From an uncultured Collinsella sp. (GTDB taxonomy: Bacteria > Actinomycetota > Coriobacteriia > Coriobacteriales > Coriobacteriaceae): 12,047 nucleotides of DNA. How positions within the stretch are numbered: position 1 is the first letter of the stretch; each line of letters begins with the position of its first letter. Where the stretch lies: assembly GCA_900549065.1 (NCBI GenBank), contig URNC01000053.1, positions 1 to 12,047 of the forward strand. The letters are read 5' to 3'. Below are positions 5,847-12,047 of the stretch, piece after piece. The position numbers were made by a program, and so were the translations under genes. The notes beneath the pieces are model-generated. The model worked only from the letters and a program-made list of their open reading frames with translations, made no database searches and was not told where the DNA came from.

Positions 5847-7484
5847 TTAACGCTCGTAGATCAAGTTACCTGCCAGGTAGGTAGCCTGAACCTTGGTGGC
5901 CTGGAGCTCTTGGGGGTCGATGGTGAGCGGGTTTTGGTCCAGGACTACCAGGTCGGCGTATTTGCCTGGCTCCAAGCTGCCGAGGTTTTGCTCGTCGCCT
6001 GCCGCGTAGGCGCTGCCCAGGGTGTAGTTGCGCAGAGCTGTTGCCGCATCGATACGCTCGCTCGGTAACCAGCCGCCCTCGGGCCAGTGGCTTTTGGGGT
6101 CTTGGCGCGTGATGGCCGTGTAGAGCACGTTCATGCTGGTAACGGCTGTGATGGGACTATCGGTGCCGAAGGCTTGGCGGATGCCGCGCTGCTTATAGGT
6201 CGCAAACGGCCACATGATGCGGCTGCGCTCCAGGCCCAGGTCGCGCTCCGGTCCACCCGGGTCGAGTGTAATGTGGCAGGGCTGGCTCGAAGCAACCACG
6301 TTGAGCTTGCGCAGGCGATCGATGTCCTCGGGCAAGAGGTTCTCCAGATGCTCGAGCGTGTTATGACTGTGCTGGGGCAGGCCATACAGTTCGGCGGCCT
6401 CCTCAAAGATATCGAGCGCGGCATGGATGGCACCGTCGCCGATGACGTGGATGCGCACGGTGTGACCACGCTCCGCGGCAGCGAGGACCAGCTTGCGCAT
6501 ACGCTCGGCAGGAACCGTCAGGCGACCTTGGTCGCCCGGGAAGCGCGGATTGGTATAGGGCTCGGTGAGATACGCCGTATGCTCGCTCGACACGCCGTCG
6601 AAGAACTGTTTAAAGCCTGGCGCCGAGAGCAGCGCGTTGTTCGCGTAACGTACCTGCAGCTCTTCCAAGCGCGATTGGTCATCCAGCAGCGTGGGAAACA
6701 AATGGGCTCGGATGCCCAACTTGCCGGCTGCCTGCAGTTTGTCGTAGACGTCGTCGCGGATAAAATCGCAGCCCGGCATGGGCATGAGCGACATATCGCA
6801 TATCGAGGTGATGCCCTGCTCGGCCATCCGCCTCATTTGATCGGCGTAAGCGCTTGCGATGCGATCCTCGCCCAGCCACTCAAGGCAGCGCGGTAGCAGC
6901 TGCATGGCAGCCGCCTCGTGAGCAATACCCGTGAGCTCGCCGTTTGCGTCCTTGTCGTAGCTACCGCCCGCTGGTGGCTCGCTGTCGCGCGTGACGCCGA
7001 GTGCATCGAGTGCGCGGCTGTTGAGCCACAGCGTGTGCCCGTCGCCCGAATACATAACACAGGGACGATCGGGGAATGCCACATCGAGCGACGCCTTGGT
7101 AGGATGCTCGGGCGGGTCCCAACGGTAGTCGCGCCAGCCCTGCGTCACAACCCAAGCGTCGTCGGGCAGGTCCTGGGAAAACTCGAGCGCATGTTGCACC
7201 AGCGCCGCCTCGGACGTGCCCATATCCATGAGCATGTACGGCGAGGAACCGACCGAGGTATGGAAGAAGTGCAGATGAGCGTCATGGAAACCGGGGCAGA
7301 CAAACTGCTCGCCGTAGTCGATAACCGACGTAACGGCAGGAGCGGCGGCGATCACGTCATCGGGCGCACCGACTGCGACGATACGGTCGCCTGCGATGGC
7401 AATCGCCAGCTCGCGGGTGGTATCGATGCCGTCTTGCGCGGTAAAGACGTTCTTGGAGCGGATAATCCGATCGATATGTTGCAT
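5847..7484 (-). CDS. YtcJ-type metal-dependent amidohydrolase (amidohydrolase family 3)
   Basis: A 545-residue cytoplasmic hydrolase of the amidohydrolase superfamily, acting on an unidentified amide or N-acyl substrate. The N-terminal beta-sandwich segment (RIIRSKNVFTAQDG) leads to CPGFHDAHLHF with His70 and His72, the HxH metal motif at the end of the first barrel strand. Further presumptive site residues are His346 in RIHVIGDGAIHAALD, His379 in NTLEHLE and Asp442 in FGTDSPI. QGWRDYRW (115-122) and the C-terminal GSLEPGKYADLVVLDQNPL are typical of YtcJ-like proteins. The length suits the family. The start is ambiguous among in-frame ATGs at 7496, 7490 and 7484; I prefer 7484, which has GGGGA five bases upstream. 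The open frame runs on to about 9200, but that part is the antisense of the neighbouring M20 gene. The gene is divergent from the M20 gene across 168 bases. Confidence 0.93.
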   Translation of the reverse strand: MQHIDRIIRSKNVFTAQDGIDTTRELAIAIAGDRIVAVGAPDDVIAAAPAVTSVIDYGEQFVCPGFHDAHLHFFHTSVGSSPYMLMDMGTSEAALVQHALEFSQDLPDDAWVVTQGWRDYRWDPPEHPTKASLDVAFPDRPCVMYSGDGHTLWLNSRALDALGVTRDSEPPAGGSYDKDANGELTGIAHEAAAMQLLPRCLEWLGEDRIASAYADQMRRMAEQGITSICDMSLMPMPGCDFIRDDVYDKLQAAGKLGIRAHLFPTLLDDQSRLEELQVRYANNALLSAPGFKQFFDGVSSEHTAYLTEPYTNPRFPGDQGRLTVPAERMRKLVLAAAERGHTVRIHVIGDGAIHAALDIFEEAAELYGLPQHSHNTLEHLENLLPEDIDRLRKLNVVASSQPCHITLDPGGPERDLGLERSRIMWPFATYKQRGIRQAFGTDSPITAVTSMNVLYTAITRQDPKSHWPEGGWLPSERIDAATALRNYTLGSAYAAGDEQNLGSLEPGKYADLVVLDQNPLTIDPQELQATKVQATYLAGNLIYER

Positions 7485-7571
7485 GGGCATCCCCATCTCT
7501 GGCAGGAAATTCAACACCCCCGAGTGTACTCCCCCGCCCTTGTAACAAAACCCCAAGCGGCAAACGGCAAC

Positions 7572-7601
7572 TTTACCAGCCCTAGCGGCAGGTGGCATAC
7601 T
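7572..7601 (+). promoter_or_regulatory. Candidate promoter of the M20 gene
   Basis: TTTACC (7572-7577), an 18-base spacer and CATACT (7596-7601) with an extended TGG upstream of the -10. Initiation would fall near 7608, giving a leader of about 45 bases. A matching promoter for the divergent amidohydrolase could not be picked out with confidence. Confidence 0.45.
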
Positions 7602-7652
7602 GGAGAGAGCCTGTACGATTTTGCGATCAACCCAGCAAGGAGCAAATCGACC

Positions 7653-9116
7653 ATGACGAAGACCAAGGCACAGCAGATTATGGCGGCGACCGAGGCTCGC
7701 GCGGCTGACGACGTCACCGCGGCCATCCAAGATATCGCTACCGAGTTTGAACCATATATCATCAAGCAGCGCCGGCACTTCCATAAGCACCCGGAGCTGA
7801 GCCTCGCCGAGGAGCGCACGACCTCCGACATCGCCAACCAGCTCGACGCCATGAATATCCCCTACGAGCGTCCCCTTAAGACGGGCCTGGTGGCAACGCT
7901 TCGCGGCACCGCGCCCGACGCCTATCGCGAGGACGGCACGCCACGCCGCCGCATCCTGCTGCGCGCCGATATCGACGCCCTGCCCGTTACCGAGCAGACT
8001 GGCGAGGAGTTCGCCAGCGTCAACGAGGGCTGTATGCACGCCTGCGGCCACGACTGCCATATCGCCATGATGCTCGGCACGCTGCAAATCCTGCGCCATA
8101 TGACCGACGACATCCACGGCGAGGTCCGCATCGCCTTCCAGCCCAGCGAGGAAAACGGCCAGGGCGCCAAGCTCATGATCGGCACGGGTGTGCTCGACGG
8201 CGTCGATGGCGCCTACGCCGCGCACATCTGGAGCGAGGTCGACGCCGGCACCGTGAGCTGCGAGCCCGGACCGCGCATGGCCAATACCGACTGGTTCCGT
8301 ATCGACGTACGCGGCACCTCGTGCCACGGCGCCATGCCCCAGCGCGGTCACGACGCCGTTATGGTGGCCGCAGAGATCGTCAACGCCCTGCAGACCATCG
8401 TCTCGCGCGAGATCAGCCCCTACGAGCCGGCTGTCATCACCGTCGGCGAGCTGCACGGCGGCACCGCACGCAACGTTATCGCCGGCACGGCCTACCTCGC
8501 CGGCACGGTGCGCACCTACGGCGATTCGACCCACGAGGAAATGCCGGAGCTCATGCGCCGCATCGTGGAGCATACCGCGGCCGCCTTGGGCGCCGAGGCA
8601 GAGCTCACCGACTACACCATCGCCAACTACAAGGTCGAAAACGACGCGGCCTCGAGCGAGCGCTGCCGTCAGGCTGTAATTAAGTGTCTGGGCCCCGCCG
8701 GCCAAGGCCATTATCGCGGCACGCTTTCGGGCGAGGATTTTTCGGAGTACCTGCGTCGCGTACCGGGCGTGCTCGCCTTTGTAGGTACGCGCAACCCCAA
8801 GATTGGCGCCACGTACGCCCAACATTCCTGCTTCTACAAGATCGACGAGACCGTGCTGGCAAAGGGCTCCATGGTGGCCGCCCAGTATGCTATCGACTTT
8901 TTGGCCGAGCCCACGCAAGAGGAGCTCGACGGCCCCGCGATTACCGCGGTCGCCGAAACCAACCCCGATCTGGCCGCCAAGTTGCGCTCTGCCAAGGCGA
9001 CGACCGCCGAGGCTCGCGACGCCATCCATGATGCCCGAACGGCTCGCCATGCCGCGATCAAGGGCATCCACGACGCACGCGCTGCTGCACGCCGTGAGGA
9101 GAAGCACGACGAGTAA
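7653..9116 (+). CDS. M20D-family amidohydrolase/peptidase with Ala/Arg-rich C-terminal tail
   Basis: A zinc-type hydrolase of the M20D group (hippurate, N-acyl-amino-acid or IAA-conjugate hydrolases), 487 residues, probably cytoplasmic since no signal peptide is seen. Motifs: RRHFHKHPELS (40-50), LLRADIDALPV (102-112), the metal motif HACGHDCH (129-136), QPSEENGQGA with Glu166/Glu167 as catalytic and metal ligand, His191 in AYAAHIW, the dimerisation-domain part GTSCHGAMPQRGHDAV, and His391 in YAQHS. The catalytic region ends near residue 425. The last 60 or so residues form an Ala/Arg/His-rich, probably helical tail with a repeated IHDAR motif, which usual M20D enzymes of about 390-400 residues lack. 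The start is supported by AAGGAG ten bases upstream; the open frame extends further back only as antisense of the divergent gene. The physiological substrate is unknown. Confidence 0.93.
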   Translation: MTKTKAQQIMAATEARAADDVTAAIQDIATEFEPYIIKQRRHFHKHPELSLAEERTTSDIANQLDAMNIPYERPLKTGLVATLRGTAPDAYREDGTPRRRILLRADIDALPVTEQTGEEFASVNEGCMHACGHDCHIAMMLGTLQILRHMTDDIHGEVRIAFQPSEENGQGAKLMIGTGVLDGVDGAYAAHIWSEVDAGTVSCEPGPRMANTDWFRIDVRGTSCHGAMPQRGHDAVMVAAEIVNALQTIVSREISPYEPAVITVGELHGGTARNVIAGTAYLAGTVRTYGDSTHEEMPELMRRIVEHTAAALGAEAELTDYTIANYKVENDAASSERCRQAVIKCLGPAGQGHYRGTLSGEDFSEYLRRVPGVLAFVGTRNPKIGATYAQHSCFYKIDETVLAKGSMVAAQYAIDFLAEPTQEELDGPAITAVAETNPDLAAKLRSAKATTAEARDAIHDARTARHAAIKGIHDARAAARREEKHDE

Positions 9117-9161
9117 TCGATTCGCTGGCATCTCGCAGTCATAGCCACATCGCGATGTCAA

Positions 9162-9197
9162 AGCGGGGGCGGACGTTTCGACACGTCCGCCCCCGCT
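9162..9197. terminator. Hairpin terminator between convergent genes
   Basis: Perfect 15-base arms AGCGGGGGCGGACGT (9162-9176) and its complement (9183-9197) with a six-base loop. It lies 45 bases past the M20 stop and 59 bases past the DUF4013 gene stop. Downstream T-richness is modest on both strands (CATTCTTC on plus, TTTGACATC on minus), so it may serve both genes. A short palindrome ACATCGCGATGT (9147-9158) lies just before it. Confidence 0.75.
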
Positions 9198-9256
9198 CAT
9201 TCTTCAAGCGCTATTTCTACTATTTCTACCCCGTCCCCAAATGGCAGACGGCATGA

Positions 9257-10582
9257 CTACTCGTCCTGAGGTTCCTCGTCGGAGCTTGGCTCGGACGCCG
9301 ACTCAGGTGCAGGTGCCGGCTCAGGCTCAGGCTCAGGCGCAGGCTCAAGCTCAGATGCCGTCTCAGACTCGGGCGCCGGTTCAGGCTCGGGCGCCGGCTC
9401 AGGCTCGGTCGCGGGAGCGGGTGCAGGTGCCGGCTCAGGCTTGGGCTCGGGCTCAGGCGCGACATCCGGAGAGCTGTAACCCGAGGGAGCGGACTTCTTC
9501 TCGAAGGGCAATACAAAAGTCAGGACGTCGTCCTTATCCTCATCGGCCCACTCGCTTGCATAGCGTGCGGCCCAATAGCCAACGGCACGGTGCTTGAGCA
9601 TCTTGCCAAAGACCGTAAGAAATACGGTGACGAAAGCGACCAGCACCAAGAACAGCGCGAGCGTGACGCCACCGCCGGTAACAATTGCCTCAATACCCGT
9701 AGGACGATAGTAGTAGCTATACATACCGACAGAGGCAATGGCGCCAAAGACGACCGTCAAGATCCATGTGACAACGTTGGCGACCAGGCCCGTCAAAAAC
9801 TCGGGAAGGAACGAAGCACAGAACAGCTTGGTCTTGTTGTGCTTAAACGCCGCCCAGACCTTATCGAGCGAAAACGCGCTCTCGACACGCCCGGTCACCG
9901 CAAAGTGCATCACGGCGATGTCGGCGAACATCTTAAAGAAGACACCCAGAATCGCCGAGGCAATTAGCGCCAGGACAAGCAGGCCGAGCGAACCGAACAG
10001 CGCAGCCTCGAGCGCATAAGAGCCGTAATAAGAATACGAGCCCGCGGCGCCAATTACCACGCCCTCCACCAGCGAAAGCACTACACCGATAACGGGAATG
10101 GCAGCGATAACCTCGAGCACGACCGAAATAACGCTCGAAAAGACTCCGAGACCAAACGACGTGGAACGCATCAGCGGACGATCCATGCCGTCATCGATCT
10201 TAAGCGACAGATCGCGACCCCACTCGATGCCAAAGCCGGAACCGCACACGCTCGCAATGCAAGCTGCCAAAAAGCCGATGGCAGCCGCAATGCCGCCAAT
10301 AACGGGAATAAACAACACGAGCACTGACACAACGCAAATCAGCGCCGGCAAAAACGCGATTTGGCATACACGCTGAAGCACGCCCGGAGTCTTGGTCATA
10401 TCTTGGAACGCCTGAGCCACACAGCCCTTTGGCGCATTCGCCACGGGCGGTTGCGGAACAAACTGCTGGGGCTGAGGCTGTCCCTGGGGAGCGGGGCCAG
10501 CGGCACCGGCATTAGGAGCACCACACACGCCGCAGAACTTGTCGTTATCGCCCATGGGGGCGCCGCACTGCGAGCAGAACAT
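9257..10582 (-). CDS. Zinc-ribbon DUF4013-like membrane protein with Pro-Glu-Ala tail
   Basis: A 441-residue membrane protein of unknown function. It starts with a zinc ribbon, CSQCG (Cys3, Cys6) and CGVCG (Cys17, Cys20), followed by a Gly/Pro/Gln-rich linker to about residue 50. Around six hydrophobic helices follow (roughly 73-92, 94-113, 143-170, 194-217, 262-287, 300-326). The segment MHFAVTGRVESAFSLDKVW (225-243) resembles the conserved region of DUF4013 proteins. Residues 375-431 are a low-complexity PEPEPAPAP tail, ending in acidic residues. With an even number of helices the ribbon and tail would both face the cytoplasm. The start at 10582 (MFCSQCG) is supported by GAAGGGATG upstream; an in-frame ATG 24 codons earlier has no ribosome binding site and lies outside the zinc ribbon. 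It lies 149 bases downstream of the YitT gene on the same strand. DUF4013 membership is from recall. Confidence 0.85.
   Translation of the reverse strand: MFCSQCGAPMGDNDKFCGVCGAPNAGAAGPAPQGQPQPQQFVPQPPVANAPKGCVAQAFQDMTKTPGVLQRVCQIAFLPALICVVSVLVLFIPVIGGIAAAIGFLAACIASVCGSGFGIEWGRDLSLKIDDGMDRPLMRSTSFGLGVFSSVISVVLEVIAAIPVIGVVLSLVEGVVIGAAGSYSYYGSYALEAALFGSLGLLVLALIASAILGVFFKMFADIAVMHFAVTGRVESAFSLDKVWAAFKHNKTKLFCASFLPEFLTGLVANVVTWILTVVFGAIASVGMYSYYYRPTGIEAIVTGGGVTLALFLVLVAFVTVFLTVFGKMLKHRAVGYWAARYASEWADEDKDDVLTFVLPFEKKSAPSGYSSPDVAPEPEPKPEPAPAPAPATEPEPAPEPEPAPESETASELEPAPEPEPEPAPAPESASEPSSDEEPQDE
9302..9457 (-). repeat. Low-complexity repeat encoding a Pro-Glu-Ala tail
   Basis: Degenerate six-base periodicity (GGCTCA/GGCTCG/GGCGCA units on the plus strand) encoding PEPE, PAPA and PEPAPEPE runs at residues 376-427 of the DUF4013-like protein. 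Such arrays tend to vary in length between strains and can be collapsed in short-read assemblies. Confidence 0.9.
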
Positions 10583-10731
10583 AGAATCATCCCTTCGTAT
10601 CTTGAACGAATCACTTGGATCGCAAACGTTGTCTTTAGCATCATTATTGCCCAATGTGGGGTCAAATACTCAAAGATGACCGATTTGCAAGGTACACGGC
10701 GCCAGCAGGCGGTTCGTTGAATACGTCTGTG

Positions 10732-11754
10732 CTAGTTCGTTCCGCGGAAGCCCTTGCCGACGATCTCGGAGCTGTCGACAATCGTGATAAAGGCACCCGG
10801 ATCGACCTCGCGCGCATAGCGGCGCAGTTGCACGGCCTCGCGACGGCTCAGCACGCTCATGATCACCGTCACGCACTTGCCCGAGAAGGCACCGTAACCG
10901 CGGCTGATGGTCGCCGTGCGGTTGAGATGCTTGACGATAAACTCCTCGACCTTAAGGGGCTCGGAACAAATGACTGTGCAGACCTTACGAAGGTGAATGC
11001 TCTCGATGGCCTTGTCGACCACAAGCGTCTTGGCAAACAGGCCGAGCACGCAATACAGACCGACACGCGGGCCATACAAAAAGGCCGCGATGGCCACGAT
11101 GCCGATATCGACCAACAGCAGTGCGCGACCAATCTCGAGCGTGGTGCGGCGTTTGAGGATCATAGCGAGAATGTCCGTGCCGCCCGTCGAGGCGCCAATA
11201 TCAAAGACAATGGCGCTGCCGAGCGCCGGCAGGATCACGGCAAAGCACAGGTCAAGCCACATATCGCCCGTCATCGAGACATCAGTCGGGATAAAGAGCT
11301 CAAACAGCGAAACATAGGCCGAAAGCGCAAACGAGGCGAAGACGCTCCAAAGAATCGCCTTGCGCTCCAAAAAGATAAAGCCCAAGACGACGAGAACCGC
11401 GTTGATAATCCACATAAAAACGCCGACGGGCAGGGTCGGGAACAGCGTGGACAGAATGACCGACACGCCCGAGGTGCCGCCAAAAGCAAAGTGATTAGGG
11501 GTTTTAAACGCAACGATGGCGAAGGCCGTAAGAATCAGGCCCAGATTGAGCTCGGCAAAAAAGCGCGGGAAGCCCGGCTCCTGGCTGCGCTTTTGACCGA
11601 CACGCTCGCCGCGCTCGATATCGGTGCGATCAACCACGCGCTCCATCGGCACCACGGGAGGACGATGCACCTCCTCGGCAGCACGCGATGCCGCCTCTGC
11701 CGCGGCGGCCTCAATCGCCCATGCCTTGCTTTCTGTTTCGTGCTCGTCGGCCAT
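10732..11754 (-). CDS. YitT-family membrane protein (DUF161 and DUF2179)
   Basis: A 340-residue membrane protein of the YitT family; no confirmed biochemical role. Residues 1-60 are a charged, Ala/Glu-rich extension (ETESKAWAIEAAAAEAASRAAEEV) that most YitT proteins lack or have shorter. Hydrophobic helices begin at about residue 70 with LGLILTAFAIVAF and FGGTSGVSVIL, and GASTGGTDILAMILKRRT marks the second half of the DUF161 membrane region. The C-terminal soluble DUF2179 domain (about 255-335) carries VCTVICSEP, YGAFSGKCVTVIMSVLSRRE, DPGAFITIVDSSEIVGKGFRG; the final GKGFRG is characteristic. The start at 11754 is supported by GAGGGG about nine bases upstream. The gene is upstream of the DUF4013 gene on the same strand, and no clear terminator separates them, so they could be partly cotranscribed. 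Confidence 0.95.
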   Translation of the reverse strand: MADEHETESKAWAIEAAAAEAASRAAEEVHRPPVVPMERVVDRTDIERGERVGQKRSQEPGFPRFFAELNLGLILTAFAIVAFKTPNHFAFGGTSGVSVILSTLFPTLPVGVFMWIINAVLVVLGFIFLERKAILWSVFASFALSAYVSLFELFIPTDVSMTGDMWLDLCFAVILPALGSAIVFDIGASTGGTDILAMILKRRTTLEIGRALLLVDIGIVAIAAFLYGPRVGLYCVLGLFAKTLVVDKAIESIHLRKVCTVICSEPLKVEEFIVKHLNRTATISRGYGAFSGKCVTVIMSVLSRREAVQLRRYAREVDPGAFITIVDSSEIVGKGFRGTN

Positions 11755-11843
11755 TACGGCAACCCCTCGTTAACAATTTGGAAACAATGCGCCCATTAGG
11801 GTAACGCGGAACGCGACGATTGCAACCCCTAGTTAGACGAGCG

Positions 11844-11867
11844 GTATGCCCACATCGGGGGGCATAC
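11844..11867. repeat. Hairpin adjacent to the terminator upstream of yitT
   Basis: GTATGCCC (11844-11851) and GGGCATAC (11860-11867), perfect eight-base arms with an eight-base loop. On the minus strand it directly follows the terminator at 11872-11909 and precedes the YitT gene by about 90 bases. It could be a second terminator stem or an operator-like site. Confidence 0.6.
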
Positions 11868-11909
11868 AAATAACGGCCGGCCACGCTTTTGCTTGCGCGG
11901 TCGGCCGTT
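11868..11909 (-). terminator. Intrinsic terminator of the truncated right-end gene
   Basis: Arms of 15 bases, AACGGCCGGCCACGC (11872-11886) and GCGCGGTCGGCCGTT (11895-11909), pair with one wobble and one mismatch around an eight-base loop. On the minus strand the stem is followed by ATTTG after TT, and it lies 53 bases past the stop of the partial gene. The plus strand also has a T-rich run (TTTAACGTTTTCG) after the stem. Confidence 0.75.
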
Positions 11910-11962
11910 TAACGTTTTCGCAGATAAAGCCTGCCAAAACAAACCTGTCCCTTTTTGGAAGG

Positions 11963-12008
11963 TTACTCGTGCTGGCTGGTGCGGTGCTCGTACTCCTCGG
12001 GGGTGATG
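11963..12008 (-). CDS. C-terminal end of a gene cut by the contig end
   Basis: The last 14 codons before a TAA at 11965-11963 read ITPEEYEHRTSQHE. The ITPEEYE pattern recalls the C-terminal helical SHOCT-like motif (G.ITEEEFE...) found at the end of many bacterial proteins, but too little is left to name a family. Support for its being coding comes from its fit to that pattern and from the terminator that follows on the same strand. The other reading frame through this end gives MYKRQ, the adapter artefact peptide. Confidence 0.45.
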
Positions 12009-12047
12009 CTGTCTCTTATACACATCTCCGAGCCCACGAGACTACGC
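12009..12047 (-). other. Illumina Nextera i7 adapter (not genomic)
   Basis: Positions 12009-12042 are the exact reverse complement of the 34-base adapter seen at the left end, beginning CTGTCTCTTATACACATCT. The remaining TACGC (12043-12047) equals the first five bases of the reverse complement of the index-like GCAGCGTA at 8-15, so both ends carry the same sample barcode. Confidence 0.98.

Noticed and set aside
6918..7652. Upstream extension of the M20 frame on the plus strand
   Set aside because: It is antisense to the amidohydrolase gene. The ATG at 7653 has a ribosome binding site and gives the family-type N-terminus.
7497..9200. N-terminal half of a 1117-codon minus-strand frame continuous with the YtcJ-type gene
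   Set aside because: It is antisense to the M20 gene, has no recognisable domain, and the amidohydrolase family begins at MQHIDR or MPMQHIDR near 7484-7490.
9241..9597. Plus-strand frame rich in Gln-Ala-Gln over the repeat region
   Set aside because: It is the complement of the Pro-Glu-Ala coding repeat, with no ribosome binding site.
10583..10654. 24-residue N-terminal extension of the DUF4013-like protein
   Set aside because: No ribosome binding site for the ATG at 10654. Zinc-ribbon proteins of this type commonly begin MFCxxCG, and that ATG has GAAGGGATG upstream.
10654..11799. 381-codon plus-strand frame over the YitT gene
   Set aside because: Shadow of yitT with a Lys/Arg/Asp/His-rich composition and no domain; the minus strand encodes the complete YitT with its GKGFRG end.
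11829..12023. Minus-strand frame starting MYKRQ
   Set aside because: The start lies in the adapter. The genomic part is better read in another frame ending at 11963.

Overview
This is a contig of about 60% GC whose two ends are not biological. Positions 1-49 and 12009-12047 are Illumina Nextera (Tn5) adapter, so the genomic DNA is 50-12008. Protein style (fused ECF ATPase, GroEL ending in GGGMY, DUF4013 zinc-ribbon protein, YitT protein, M20 and YtcJ-type hydrolases) and high GC suggest an anaerobic gut actinobacterium of the Coriobacteriia, most likely Collinsella or a close relative. That assignment comes from recall of protein families, not from a search.

Left part (50-1984, minus strand): a vitamin-uptake operon. 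A promoter with an extended -10 starts an FMN riboswitch, which controls ribU, the riboflavin-binding membrane subunit of an ECF transporter. ribU overlaps by four bases an ATPase gene that carries two ABC domains in one polypeptide and is cut by the contig end. The riboswitch P1 stem runs into the ribosome binding site, so control is probably translational. Divergent from this, at 2332-3027, is a lone NYN-domain (PIN-like nuclease) gene of lower GC with its own strong terminator.

Middle (3196-5353, minus strand): the chaperonin operon groES-groEL with a terminator. Upstream of groES is a gene-free block of about 490 bases dominated by inverted repeats. One is a nested 216-base structure with a perfect 35-base stem and a perfect 17-base outer stem; a second, 67 bases long, has 20-base arms. 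No known element was recognised here, and this is the least explained part of the window.

Right of centre (5847-9116): two metal-dependent hydrolases transcribed divergently from a 168-base intergenic region, a YtcJ-type amidohydrolase (minus) and an M20D peptidase/amidohydrolase (plus) with an unusual Ala/Arg-rich tail. They may form a scavenging pair for N-acyl or amide compounds, but the substrates cannot be read from sequence.

Right end (9257-12008, minus strand): a zinc-ribbon/DUF4013 membrane protein with a Pro-Glu-Ala repeat tail, a YitT-family membrane protein, tandem hairpins acting as a terminator, and the last 14 codons of a further gene cut by the contig end. No tRNA, rRNA, CRISPR array or complete insertion sequence was seen.
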